Below, one piece after another: positions 42,531 through 53,280 of a DNA stretch of 64,000 nt. Within the stretch, counting starts at the first letter, position 1. The number at the start of each line of letters is the position of its first letter. The DNA comes from Lepas anatifera. Lineage: Eukaryota > Arthropoda > Thecostraca > Lepadidae. The stretch is taken from contig JAOTON010002075.1 in the NCBI GenBank assembly GCA_034440635.1, positions 372,001 to 436,000 on the forward strand, read 5' to 3'. The notes below the pieces were generated by a model. The model saw only the letters and a list, made by a program, of their open reading frames with translations, was not told where the DNA came from and did no database searches. The translations under genes were made by a program, and so were the position numbers.

Positions 42531-43205
42531 CCTTATTAAAGGAACATTTGAGCATGCTTGCTCTCATTAGATCCTCTTCTCAGCATAATTCCAGCACAGG
42601 AAGTGTTTTTGTAGGCCTTGACAGCTTAAAATGATTCTCGGCTTCTAAACATGGTGGGAAGAAGCTTAATATGATACCAATATGGTATTACAAGTGGGAT
42701 CTTTTTACACCACAAGCATCATTTTACCATAGGTGCTCGACCTATTCTAGCCACGAAATTCAAAGAGCTATTAATATCCTCATCAAAGTTTCATTTTATA
42801 CTTGGAATCAGTATATTCTGTCACCAGAAATAACCAGGAATATGGGAGCTTTAGCTGCAGAATCATTCGAAACCCCAGTGTATTTTGATCCCACGCCAAA
42901 GCGTATCCGGAGATTGCGTGCGCGTGCTCGACCCGCGATTGAGAAAACTTACTCGCCGTCTCGCGCCATCTTCAGTGTTCCTGCCATTGCACGCAGAGCT
43001 GGCCACAAAGCTTTGGCGTCGTGATCCGAGCGAAATTTGAGGGGAACAGCTGACCCTTTTCACTTTACGTTGACACGTGCTTCTACATCGATCCAACTCA
43101 GGTTTTACGCTGAGGGGCCTGAAGAAGCCACGCTGCATTTGGCATGGTTTACGGGAGAAGCCACATCGACAGACCTAGCGGTGATAACGGATCAAGAGGA
43201 GAAGC

Positions 43206-44449
43206 TTAACCCTATTTCCGGCAGGGGGGCTAATATTGCCCCCTAAGGTTTTTCAAGAATATCTCCGAAACGGCTTGCGATAGAACTTTGAAACTTCCTG
43301 ACTTTTCCTAAAACTAGTACAGGCAGGTTTTCTGAAATTGTCAATATTATATATTTACCAGGGGCGGAGCTATGGCTGGGTTTTTGGGGAGGTTCTATCC
43401 ACAAACCAAGTATTATCGTATGCGATGGGTTCTTTGTAAAAGGAAGCCGTCTCTGCTGATCCTGATACCAGTTATATGGTTTTATTATATCATTTTTTAT
43501 GTGAGATGATAGTGCATTCACAATTGTCACTATTTGTATTCATCAGGGCGGTTACAGCAGTTCAAAATGGGGGAATGTTATCAAGAAGGACTAAACGTTA
43601 GTAAGTGAGAAGACTGCTTACAGCCGTGCCAGGGCGAATACAATTGGGTATATGAAAATTCAAAATAGTTATAACCAAATTCTAGATTACCAGAGGCGTG
43701 TCCAGTCACTACACATTTTCAAAATGCATATTCCCAGCCAGTATCACCGCCGCGACTCAATATCGTTGTATATTAAAAATGTGTTTCCAATCACCCCCAC
43801 CCGCCCCCCACGACGAGAGTCCTTGATCCGCCTATGTCACCCCCTTTCCCAGAGCTGCCATGGGAGGGTAAAAATTATCAGAAATAAATTTCAACTAGTC
43901 GAGGGACTAATATACTCATGCATACCACTCGCATATTGTTGGGATGATGTTGGGAACCCCACTGTTTTACCTTACTGCATCCGCCCCTGATGAGTTTTTC
44001 ACTTTTTTCATTTATTTATGTGTCAAAGATGCCAACAGTATATCACGGCTTCTAATCCGCGTAACAAAAACTTTTTAGGTTGTATATATTTCCCTCATAG
44101 TCCTGGTCCTGGAACTGCCATTGAATTTCGAATTTTTGCGTAACTCGAGTATATGACAATTTTGGGTCAATTATTTGTAAATCTGAACTAGTTTTGTGAA
44201 AATCGTACAACAGAGACAAGGGTTATGGAAAATTTAAAAAATACACAAAAATTGTATATTTTGCACGACTTTCTCCTTAAAAATCAAAATTTTGAAATTT
44301 TCTTTTTTTAAAATAAAGTTTAGCGTCAGGGGAATCTATAGCACTTTGAATTTTCAAAATCGGCCGGTTAGATTACGAGATCTTAGGGGGCCGATATTGC
44401 CCCCCTGCCGGAAATAGGGGTAGCCGGAGCCTGACGGAAATAGGGTTAA
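43206..44449. mobile_element. TTAA element H (1,244 bp)
   Basis: Left end ttaaccctatttccggcagg; right end ctgacggaaatagggttaa, preceded by a second copy of the terminus (ctgccggaaataggggt). TTAA at both ends. Interior about 43369-43989 is bounded by caggggcggagctatgg and gcatccgcccctg, which look like hAT termini, but the flanking octamers differ (atatttac / atgagttt), so a nested hAT is not proven. It has no AGGTCA enrichment, unlike the other TTAA elements. Confidence 0.75.
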
Positions 44450-44546
44450 ATGTGGCCACGTTTCATTTTTCGGCAACAAGCGGTTCTCCGGCCACCACGG
44501 AAAAACAGGTGGGGGGCCTCCGAGGCCCCCTCCAGTGCGCGTGTTA

Positions 44547-44934
44547 ATGCGTGCTCAAAAATATAATTCTTCTACAAACGGTGTAACGAAAATGCTACAA
44601 ACCAAAACAAACAACCCAGAAAATCCACAAAAACCCAGACCCGAGGTTTTTTTACAAAAAACGTTTTTTCCAACCCTGTAAGACGAGGATTTCAGTAAAT
44701 TGAGGGACTTAGAAGCTAGTTTATCGTATCATCAAAAAGCCCTGAAATATGTACGACATGCATAAAGGTGTCAAATCCCGTCAAATTATGCAAACATTTT
44801 ACGTGCATGCAATCCTTAGCCTGGTCCATTCATCAGACATAAAGATTAATGTTCACTATAAAGGTGATTTACGAAAAGCCGACATGGGCAACCCTCGATT
44901 GCATATATGCTACCCCCACAACACCATTGAGACC
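44547..44934. other. No gene seen
   Basis: AT-rich spacer between the composite element and the decayed transposase-like gene. Confidence 0.45.
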
Positions 44935-47239
44935 CTAAATGGGGTTGGAATGCGTCTTTGAACACAGCCTATGTAACACGTCTTCATATTCATTTTTTAA
45001 TGCAGCAACATCCGACCTGTGGTGTTCGGCGTCCTGAAGCAGAGCTTGCTTCTGCTTCTCGTCCCGTACCTTATCCACGGACTTCGTGACGATGGCAATG
45101 CCACTTTCAGCGATATCATTGATCACCGGCAATTTTTTTGCAAAGTCCTCAAACTTGAGGTAATCCATCAAGTTCCAACTTTCAGGACTTGACAGAAGCC
45201 AGTGCTGGCTTCTCTGTAAACCCATGAGTCGAGGGTGGTCAGGTTGGGCATGTCATCGTGCTCGATTCCCATGACCCAGCATCGCCTATTTCGCCTTCAT
45301 CTTCCTCAGTTTTTTTTTGTGTTTTAAGCTCATGTGTGTGCGTATGTGTATGTGTCTGTGTTTGTGTGTGTAGCAGCCGGAAATCCTTATTCTTATTTTC
45401 TTCCTCATCCTTAAACTACCTGGAGGTAGTGAGCGCATGCGCCTTGGGCACCAGCGAACCCTCCAGGTAGTATGCCACCCTCATTTATCCTTATCCATCC
45501 TAATCCTTCCCGTCTCCTTCCATAGTTTCCTTTGTTTCATGTTCATTACGACGGTAATTGAAAAGCCACCTCCTGTGTGGAAGCGTGCGCAGCTAATACA
45601 ATACAATACAATACAGGATGTCGGATGCTAGCCATGAGTCTAAGTGATCAGGTCGGGCATGTCTGGCATCTTGCTCGATTCCCATGGAGGGAAAGCTTGG
45701 CTTGCCAGTCTTCTTATCCTCTCCTTCCAAAGAATGAAGTCTCTTGGCCATTTTCCCCTAATCTCAGACTCTTTAACACTTTATCCGCAAGATCGAGGAC
45801 GCAGTTTGTGGAACAATGTCCCAGAGATGTCGGTTGCATGACTGAAGTACAGTGAAAGACACCTTGAGTCTCACTGCCCTGTAGTTGAGCATTTGCTTCA
45901 TGAATGACAAGCCATGTCTGGCACAGGAGAGAGGCCATGGAGACTCAAACCATGCCCTTTCTTAGCCCACATCATCACCCTATCGGCCTCCTCTCTCTCT
46001 CAAGTTGGGCGCAGTGTCGTAGCTGAACCTGATGAACGAGCTAGCGTCCAATCTGTTCACTTTTAGGTCTTGCCAAGCGTACTTTAGCCGTCTGAACAAA
46101 CTAATGCCTGGGTTATTTGTGTTCTCGGTCACCTCCTGAATCAGGAGTTGGAGATGCAGCTCATACGCGTGATGTCTACAGGCCAACCGCAAATTTGGAG
46201 ACTTACGCTATTCTTCGATGTATTTATGGGCCCCGACTCTTTCCCGCTGTTGGAACTAGTTGTGTCAAACACCATGGCTATGACCTCATTCTTCAACCCC
46301 CCAGTCATCTGCTAGACCAGCTCCGATTGTGCTGCTCCTGTCTTCTGGAATGCCAAAAGTGTTCTGTGCCTGTCAGAATTAGCTATGGTGCTATAAACGT
46401 ACTCCCTTTTGGACTTCTTGTTTCCGCTCTACCTTGAGAACTTTGTTATCCCAGTGAACAGCATCAAAACATGGGACTGTGACGTTCTTGATATTTTCTG
46501 CTTTCTCTTTCCTCACTGTCTGTCTCTTGAACCTGGCACTTGTGTTAATATTGGCATGGGTGAAGATCCCGGGGGTTGGGGGGCCAGGACTCGCCGGGAT
46601 TTTGGGTCTCCCATAGGCTTTGTATAGGACTTGTTTTGTCGTGCCAGCATTAACCCACCCAGAACCCATATGGATCGAAAAGAGATCTCCAGCCCTGGAT
46701 GTTAGTCTCATCAATATCTCCGCCATAAACATTGACAGCACACGCAGCAAAAGCTGCTTTCTGTCGAACAGAAATACATAGTCTGTTAGACGTGGTAAAA
46801 CACTGGTCCCGTGATACACACATTCCTCTTTTAAACCACTTTCTCCTTGTAAAGGTGATCATCATTATTTTCCTCGTCAGTCTCTCTGTTTTAAGTAACT
46901 TTTCCCTTGCACTTCCTCTTTCCTCTTTTCTCCTCAGCCCTTATCTTCCTGCGGACTTTTCGTTGGCCTCTTCTGTTTAAGGTCCACACAGTGCACTGTC
47001 CCCACTTGCTTCATCCTCGCCTGGTTCTGAGGGTGGATCACTTCTTTCCAGTCAGTGATCCCTGACTTGAACTGAAGGATCTCTTCGGCATTCTGTTTCC
47101 GAACATCGAAGAGATTTTCCAGACTCTCCCTGAAGTTCTCCATGTTTTTTAGGAAGAAAGGACCTTTGGCCCTGTTTTTTATATTATTGGTATGCTCGAG
47201 AGCTTTCCATTCTTTCCAGATGCCTTTTATTTTGTGCAT
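44935..47239 (-). pseudogene. Decayed transposase-like gene of an uncharacterised family ('FDTTSSN / LACRHH')
   Basis: Minus-strand pieces occur in the order of one protein. 47239-46934: KIKGIWKEWKALEHTNN, then ESLENLFDVRKQNAEEIL. 46865-46650: LCISVRQKAAFAACAVNVYG then DIDETNI. About 46500-46391: CFDAVHWDNKVLK. About 46350-46280 (two frames): FGIPEDRSSTIGAGLADDWG, then VIAMVFDTTSSNSGKESG. 46192-45980: LACRHHAYELHLQLLIQEV, then ISLFRRLKYAWQDLK. 45225-44935: LPVINDIAESGIAIV then EKQKQALLQDAEHHRSDV. I recall proteins with exactly this order ('VHWDGK', 'FDTTxxNTG', 'ACRHHxxE', 'LPVxNDxAExG...EEQKQ') as multicopy, unannotated genes in arthropods and some other invertebrates. The FDTT Asp and CRHH suggest an RNase H-like transposase, but I infer this. 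At least four frame breaks make it a pseudogene or a multi-exon relic. Confidence 0.68.
45327..45375. repeat. (TG)n-rich microsatellite
   Basis: Imperfect tgtgtg tract broken by cgta, tatg and ctg. A short (aatac)4 lies at 45593-45616. Confidence 0.8.
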
Positions 47240-47805
47240 ATGTTGTCGCTGATTGTTATCTGCTTTCCTTCATCACCATTATCCTCATCAAACTCCATTC
47301 AATCAACAATCCTCATACCGAAATTGTCTCCAGACAATCTCGATCTTTTCTGTTCTTCTGAGCTGCTTGACCACGAGAAAGATTCCCCAAATACCAAGGG
47401 TAAGCCTCCAGTACAGACTGCGTCTAGGGGAGTTTTTTTCTGGTTGAGAGAATTTCAGAGGCTTTGTCTTTCAAGAAATGCCTTGTAACTTTGGTTTGGT
47501 CTTTGTACCCGTTTGTTTCTTAAGCCCTCCCCAGCACTCCATTCTGTGAGAGGCAGGGCCCTCTTGACCATCAGAACCCTCTGGAAAAAAGAGAATTATC
47601 TGAACACCTGTAGCCCACAAGGCCCTCTGTCGGTAAGAGGATCCTCTTTGGTCAGCTGGGTCCTCTTTAACCGGTAAAGCCACTATAGACAGCCGGGCTC
47701 TGTCTGACCAGCTGAGCCCTCTTTAAGCCTGAAGGTCATCGTGGAAAACAGGTCCATACGTGTTAAGCCTGCAGTGTCCACTATGGCTAGAATTCTGATA
47801 ATTTT
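47240..47805. repeat. Intergenic with a weak gaccctctttaa repeat
   Basis: From 47500 to 47730, phrases such as cagctgggtcctctttaacc and cagctgagccctctttaagc recur four or five times at ~45-60-bp intervals. No gene recognised. Confidence 0.4.
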
Positions 47806-47905
47806 TTAGGTTTAACGACGCACCAAATGCCAGGGTCACACGGCTGTTTATCACCAACTGGGAGAGGGGGGGTAATGCGGCGTCGCCAGCTCTGTCTCTC
47901 TCTCG
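47806..47905 (-). mobile_element. Truncated SINE tail (family of 40607)
   Basis: gacgcaccaaatgccagggtc and gcgtcgccagctct match the tail half of the SINE at 40616-40811. The tRNA-like head is missing. Confidence 0.6.
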
Positions 47906-47911
47906 CTATCT

Positions 47912-47957
<46 letters not shown>
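47888..47957. repeat. (TC)n microsatellite
   Basis: Nearly pure ctctct from about 47909 to 47957, preceded by an imperfect part that grows out of the SINE end 'gccagctctgtctctctc'. Confidence 0.85.
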
Positions 47958-47958
<1 letters not shown>

Positions 47959-48049
47959 CTCTCCACACAAAAGAGCTGTGAGCAAGTCCGGGACATCAAA
48001 AAGCTCCTCTAAGAGGCTAGGTCACTCTCAAAACACGGTCCACACGCGT

Positions 48050-48340
48050 GATTGCAGGGGTCTATTTTGGAAGCTGGGAAGTGCAGCGTCATGCAGCGTG
48101 TGCCGGACTCGGCCTCTGCCGTCAGCCGGTACCCCGGCACGGCATCCGGCCATCGCCGAGCCGACGCTGGCGTTGCGTCAGCCCCGCTGCCGGTCCCGTC
48201 GCGCCAGACGGCATCGCGACGGCGCCGACGCCGGGTCACGTGACAGCGTGTCTGGATACGGCGGTAGGTCATGTGACGGCGCGCCTGGATACGGCGCGGA
48301 GTTCCGCGAACGGCGGTCAGTTCCTGGCAGGATTACGGAG
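48050..48340. promoter_or_regulatory. GC/CpG-rich block with E-box palindrome
   Basis: Very CpG-dense (many cggc, gacg). gggtcacgtgac at 48232 repeats the E-box context of 37294, and two ctggatacggcg phrases occur at 48251 and 48283. It could be a CpG island or the 5' region of a retroelement. No TATA box found. Confidence 0.35.
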
Positions 48341-48440
48341 GCTCAGCTCTCGGTGCTGTTTAGGTTTGTGATTTGGATGATGAAAATTGTCTATGCGCGT
48401 AGATGTAGTGCATGTGTTCCTGTGTGGCTCCTGGAACAAG

Positions 48441-48851
48441 TCACCAATGGGAGGAGGGTGGGGTACGATGGAAGTGCTGTGGATTTTTTTGTCCGAATGT
48501 TGATAGGTGCCGTGTTTTTGCTGACCGTTTCTGGTGCGGTGAGTCTGCACCGATCGTTGCATTGTGTGATGATTTCTGTGTTGGCTCTGAGCATCTATAA
48601 CCGAGAGTTGGTGTGTCGTTAAACCCCTCAGTTCTGAGCATGTCTCTGGTGGTAGTGATGCTGTTGTGTCTGTGCATGGGATTCTTGGGCGAGCCATTGT
48701 GTAGGTCCATGGGGAGGCTGCGGCTGAGTGTTGTTGTGGTGTAACCACCGTAATACACTTCGTGGGTCGCGCAGTTCCCGGGAGTATATCTGCAGCGGTA
48801 TATTACGTTGGTTTGCTTCAGTGGCGCTTGTGTATGGGTGTTGTTCTTCAT
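48441..48851 (-). pseudogene. Neptune-like Penelope GIY-YIG endonuclease remnant
   Basis: A 136-codon minus frame. VIYRCRYTPGNCATHEVYYG is the GIY-like start with a Cys-bearing loop and YYG, followed by YTTTTLSRSLPMDLHNGSPK. The latter matches the 'T.tTLsrRL..Hl..GapK.Hm' stretch that I associate with Neptune-type Penelope endonucleases, distinct from the Poseidon-like copy at 839. The catalytic Arg context is SRSL. The Glu region further on is lost in a frameshift (48748 frame). No RT domain is attached. Confidence 0.6.
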
Positions 48852-49024
48852 GACTGCAGGTGATGTTTTAGGGTGTCTGTGGAAGCCCTATGAAAGAAGT
48901 AGTCACTAACAGCGTAAAACGCAATCCAGCCTGAGAACACTGACACGCAACCCAGCCCATAAAGACTAGCTCGCACAAACAGGTACCACTGAACCAAACC
49001 AAACCAGCAAGCCAAGATATAGCA
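48852..49024. other. Spacer between inverted Penelope remnants
   Basis: No features beyond homology of its edges to the two flanking copies. Confidence 0.4.
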
Positions 49025-49200
49025 TTGCAGATCTGCAGACACACACAGGACTGCGCGACCCGTGAGTTATATTGCATTTGTTACACTCAGCCGCAGACTC
49101 ACCATGCACCTACACGATGGCTCGCCCAAGAATCCCATGCACGGACACCCTGGCATCACCATCACCAGAGACATGCTCACAGCCAACACATAAATCACTG
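49025..49200 (+). pseudogene. Second copy of the Neptune-like remnant, opposite orientation
   Basis: DNA from gactgcgcgacccgtgag (about 49050) to accagagacatgctcacagc follows the minus-strand copy at 48640-48780 closely, including tggctcgcccaagaatccca, but the reading frame is broken. The two copies form an inverted pair about 250 bp apart. Confidence 0.6.
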
Positions 49201-49561
49201 CTCACTCTTGTCTTGACTCTGCCCACCTGCTTGGGAATCTTCCCCTTCACGTTCCTCGATACCGAACCAGGGGGGGAGGGCACAACAGCAGCTGCTCCAT
49301 GCTCCTTACGCCAGAGTAGAAGCAGTAAAATCTGGGTTTTTCTGTAGAGCTGCACGCTCTTTCAACGAGTATTTAGGTATTATCTCAGATGTCGACGCTT
49401 TTAACATTACACATCCTTGTTTTATGGCAGGTGTAGTTAGCCATTTAAAACAGCATACTATTTAGATATTCTGTTATATTTTATCGCTGTGCTTTCAGTA
49501 ACACATTGTTGCTGTATTAGGTTCCAGTTTTAGGTCTTATTTTTACACTTGAATTTACATA
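49201..49561. other. No gene seen
   Basis: AT-rich spacer after the Penelope remnant. Confidence 0.45.
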
Positions 49562-50446
49562 GGGAAGAGGGTGGTAAGACGGGCATGGTAGGTAAGACGG
49601 GCACAGGCTCTGTGGGCCAAACCAGCGATGGTATAGATATCCCATTTCTTGAATAGGTGTGTGTTTGGGTGCCTGATCATGAACCAAAAAAAAACTAATT
49701 GCTAACCTTTATCGTTTTTTATTAAATTTTGGAAAAACCATATTGATGGCTCAATCTACCATTGTTAGTTTTTTTGTAGCGTTCTGTCAGTGTCTGGTCA
49801 TATTTTGAAAGTCAAATATGCAAAATCTGTCAGGGGAGAGCCTTAACATGCATTAGGTGATTGAAGTTTTATATTACCCTTGCATGATGATCGCCAACAA
49901 TGAAATTTTCTAGAATATTGATATGGGACAAGACGGGCACGAAAGGAAATATGATATTACCATAAAGTAAATAATATTTATCGCTGCTGTTTTTACATGA
50001 TTAAAAGGAATCAGTCCCAGAAGGTCCTGCAAACCGGATTAGGAGCTGTAAATTATTGATTGTTTGAATCCACTGGAAAATTATCATTTTATGGAATTTC
50101 CGCAAAATAATTGTCTGCCGACTGGGTTATCGAAACAATGCTTTGCAAAATGTTTCAGACCTCATTTTTGCTCCATATGGTATAGTTTTTGTAAAAAATT
50201 CTAGCATATGATGAAATATTTTCAAAAGTCCGTCTTACCCCACCTTTTGGGGTAAGACGGACTTTTGCAGCATTCTACGGTAAACGTTACTGCTCAAAGG
50301 AATAATCACGGATCCTAGTATGTTTAAGCCCAGGGACAAATAAATGTTTGCTGAAGCTGTTTACGAAATCTCATCACCATTATATGAAAAGTGAGTGAGA
50401 CACATAGTCTCAAACACAACTATGCCCATCTTACCAACCTCTCCCC
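49562..50446. mobile_element. TA-flanked element E1 (taagacgggca family), ~885 bp
   Basis: Left end TA|gggaagagggtggtaagac; right end is the complement of ggggagaggttggtaagatg. TA is clear only on the left. The motif taagacgggca occurs twice at the left end (49574, 49592) and once about 365 bp in (caagacgggcac, 49930). A perfect 19-bp hairpin (50224-50266, arms aaaagtccgtcttacccca, 5-nt loop) ends 180 bp from the right end, and the motif is found again at the right end. No transposase frame. Confidence 0.78.
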
Positions 50447-51294
50447 TTCTTTACTTGTGAATGCACCGTGTTGACCTGAGCTGTAGCTGGGCGCCCAGAG
50501 CCTGCTGCTAATGTAATGGAATAAATGAAAATGAAAACTGCAGCGGTCGACGGACACTTACCACACTGGAAACGGTCATCCGAAACACTATTTAGGCGAA
50601 AAATCAAGATTTAGGCGAAAAAAATCCACAGCAATTCCATTGTATGACAAAGAAATTTAGGCCAGGACTACAGGAATAGAAAGATTGGAAAGGAAGAATA
50701 GACGTGCGTCTTTTTTGATGGTTTTTTTCAATAAGGGTCAGTAGAAAGTTGTGAACTTGTTGTTTGCTTGATTATTCGAATGTATCTCGACCAGGGTTCT
50801 ATGAAAAAAATTTAAAACAATGAACAGGCATGGTATGCATTATGAACTAGTGTATTTTGTCTATGATGTTTTGTGAATGTGACTTAGCTTTTTCACTATT
50901 CACGAAGATGGCTTAGGATAGGTGAACAATTTTTCTATCTTTATTTATTGATGAGGCACAGATCATTTAAGGTTGAGGGTGCACGATACATCCTTCTCGA
51001 GCTGCAATCACTATTGACGGTTCTGAACATCCTAGTACAATAATACAGACGAAGTGTAAGTGATAAAAAGATAAATCTTTCAAGCCAGAACAAAATAAAC
51101 ATGCAACAAAAAGTACCTGGATCCAAGAACGCATGAGCACTGTCCGGCATCAGTGGTCTTATACCTACCACACAGTTCCGAGTATTCTGAATCTAGTTTC
51201 ATACCAGCTTCCCGTCCCCTTTAGTCGATATGTCCTCACTGAACGTACTCGTAGAAAAAGTCTCAGAATTACCAGGCACGAGTTTCAGTACCTG
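50447..51294. other. No gene seen
   Basis: AT-rich, with poly-T and poly-A runs. A 76-codon minus frame at 50941 is not recognised. Confidence 0.45.
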
Positions 51295-51875
51295 TTCGCT
51301 GGACACTACACCACAGCGGCGCCTCACACTACGAACACGAGCGGCGTCCGTCGTGGACACTACGCCACAGTGGCGCTGCTAACACACGAACACGAGCGGC
51401 GTCCGTCGTGGGCACTACGCCACAGTGGCGCTGCTAACACACGAACACGAGCGGCGTCCGTCGTGGACACTACGCCACAGTGGCGCTGCGCACACACGAA
51501 CACGAGCGGCGTCCGTCGTGGACACTACGCCACAGTGGCGCTGCACACATACGAACACGAGCGGCGTCCGTCGTGGACACTACGCCACAGTGGCGCTGCT
51601 AACACACGAACACGAGCGGCGTCCGTCGTGGACACTACGCCACAGTGGCGCTGCACACACACGAACACGAGCGGCGTCCGTCGTGGACACTACGCCACAG
51701 TGGCGCTGCTAACACACGAACACGAGCGGCGTCCGTCGTGGGCACTACACTACAGCGGCGCCGCACACACACGAACACGAGCGGCGTCCGTCGTGGACAC
51801 TACGCCACAGTGGCGCCGCACACACACGAACACGAGCGGCGTCCGTCGTGGACACTACACTACACTCTTTTTTTG
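51295..51875 (+). repeat. 55-bp minisatellite, ten copies, open in all plus frames
   Basis: The tag gcggcgtccgtcgtggacac starts at 51341, 51396, 51451, 51506, 51561, 51616, 51671, 51726, 51781 and 51836: exactly 55 bp each time. Copies differ at a few bases (ctgctaa / ctgcaca / ccgcaca, ggac / gggc). Because 55 = 3x18+1, a single frame passes through all three phases, and none contains a stop. The result is open frames of up to 247 codons with a 55-residue super-repeat. I regard this as a minisatellite, not a gene, since codon phase is not maintained. Confidence 0.93.
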
Positions 51876-52065
51876 AAACTGAGTCAAAGTTTGAGTTGAG
51901 TAGAGTCGTGAGTTGAGTAGGAGTTAAGGTGACTGGATTGAAGCTTGAGTCGGAGTTGAGTCGGCTCACTGAACTCTTGACGGTGAGTTGAGTCTGAGTT
52001 GAATCAACCGCTCTCAGCACTTGAGTTGAGCTGAGCCAACTCAACAAAATTATGAAACGCTCAAC
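51876..52065. repeat. gagttgagt-type low-complexity repeat
   Basis: Irregular tandem repeats of gagttgagt(c/a) and its complement, starting directly after the 55-bp array. Confidence 0.75.
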
Positions 52066-52670
52066 TCCGTAAAAGACTGATGTCAGGATTTCTGTATCGG
52101 TATGGGGCTGGACAATGGGTGGTTACACAGTGTTTCTGTTCTCTTCATATTTCATACTGGCTTCATGTTTTGTATATAAGGGGGTTGTGGTGATTTGGAA
52201 AGAGTCTTACTAATATGCAAACATTATCTTGGCGCTGTCGTAGGCAACGGCTTTCAGCTTTGGGCACCACCAATGGTTTTCGAAAATCCACGGCCCTGCT
52301 TATGGGGCTATCTTTATTTCCGAACCGGGAAGGGTGTAAGCTTGTAGCACAGATACGGGTAATGGTTTTATTGTGCAGAGCTGCAGAGAGCGTTGGCCTT
52401 GAGCAGTGAGAACCCCCGAACGGCGCAGTAGCTGCTGGGCCAGGATTGTTCGAAAATAGTCTTCTTCAGTAGCCCTCCCATAATTGTGCCTCCGGTTATC
52501 GGCTATTTACTACCAGTCGCCACCAGTGCCACACTCCTTTGTGTTCTGATAGTGCGGGAGACATGAGCGAGTGAGTGACTGGTGCTGGTGTGACAACGTT
52601 CTACAGCTCAGTACGGTAGGTTTTATTGGTGATAGTAAAGTAAATAGCTTATTATATTCCCTCGGATATT
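52066..52670. other. No gene seen
   Basis: Anonymous DNA between two minisatellites. Short frames only. Confidence 0.5.
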
Positions 52671-53280
52671 AAAACGGATATGTCCGATGTCCAGGAAGAA
52701 GATCGGCCATATTATAGCCGCGAGGGAGTGATCTGTCCGATGTCCAGGAAGAAGATCGGTCCGTTATAGTGGTGAGGGGAGTGATCTGTCCGATCTCCAG
52801 GAAGAGTATCGGTCTGTTATAGTGATGAGGGAGTGATCTACCCGATGTCCAGGAAGAATGTCGGTCCGTATAATGATGGGAGTGATCTACCCGATGTCCA
52901 GGAAGAATATCAGTCCATATAGTGATGAGGGGAGTGATTTACCCGATGTCCAGGAAGAATATCGGTCCATATAGTGATGAGGGAGTGATCTACCCGATGT
53001 CCAGGAAGAATATCAGTCCATATAGTGATGAGGGAGTGATCTACCCGATGTCCAGGAAGAATATCGGTCCATATAGTGATGAGGGAGTGATCTACCCGAT
53101 GTCCAGGAAGAATATCGGTCCATATAGTGATGAGGGAGTGATCTACCCGATGTCCAGGAAGAACATCGGTCCATATAGTGATGAGGGAGTGATCTACCCG
53201 ATGTCCAGGAAGAACATCGGTCCATACAGTGATGAGGCAATGTTCTGCCCGATATCCAGGAAGAGTGTCGGTCCGTTGTA
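52671..53280 (+). repeat. 51-53-bp minisatellite, twelve copies, protein-like in the last copies
   Basis: The tag gatgtccaggaagaa(t/g)a starts at 52686, 52739, 52792, 52844, 52893, 52944, 52996, 53047, 53098, 53149, 53200 and 53251 (the last as gatatccagg). Spacing drifts from 53 to exactly 51 bp. In the last copies 51 = 3x17 keeps one frame with the repeated peptide GVIYPMSRKNIGPYSDE, and the minus strand is open too. Older left-hand copies have other lengths and break the frame. Confidence 0.92.

Larger units (their letters stand above)
41096..44546. mobile_element. Composite TTAA element I with nested insertions
   Basis: The left end carries two copies of a terminus (cccgcactggagggggtc and taacgcgcactggagggggg). 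The right end is ccccctccagtgcgcgtgttaa at 44546. The inverted ends match over about 20 bp. The left interior (41170-41760) is dense in AGGTCA/TGACCT. A non-LTR fragment (41860-42530) and a second TTAA element (43206-44449) sit inside, so the original element was much shorter. TTAA on the left has decayed to CTAA. Confidence 0.65.

Noticed and set aside
43369..43989. Nested hAT element inside TTAA element H
   Set aside because: Termini caggggcgg / ccgcccctg are suggestive, but the flanking octamers atatttac and atgagttt do not match.
51133..51876. 247-codon protein-like frame
   Set aside because: About 190 codons are the 55-bp minisatellite read through all phases. I treat it as a repeat.
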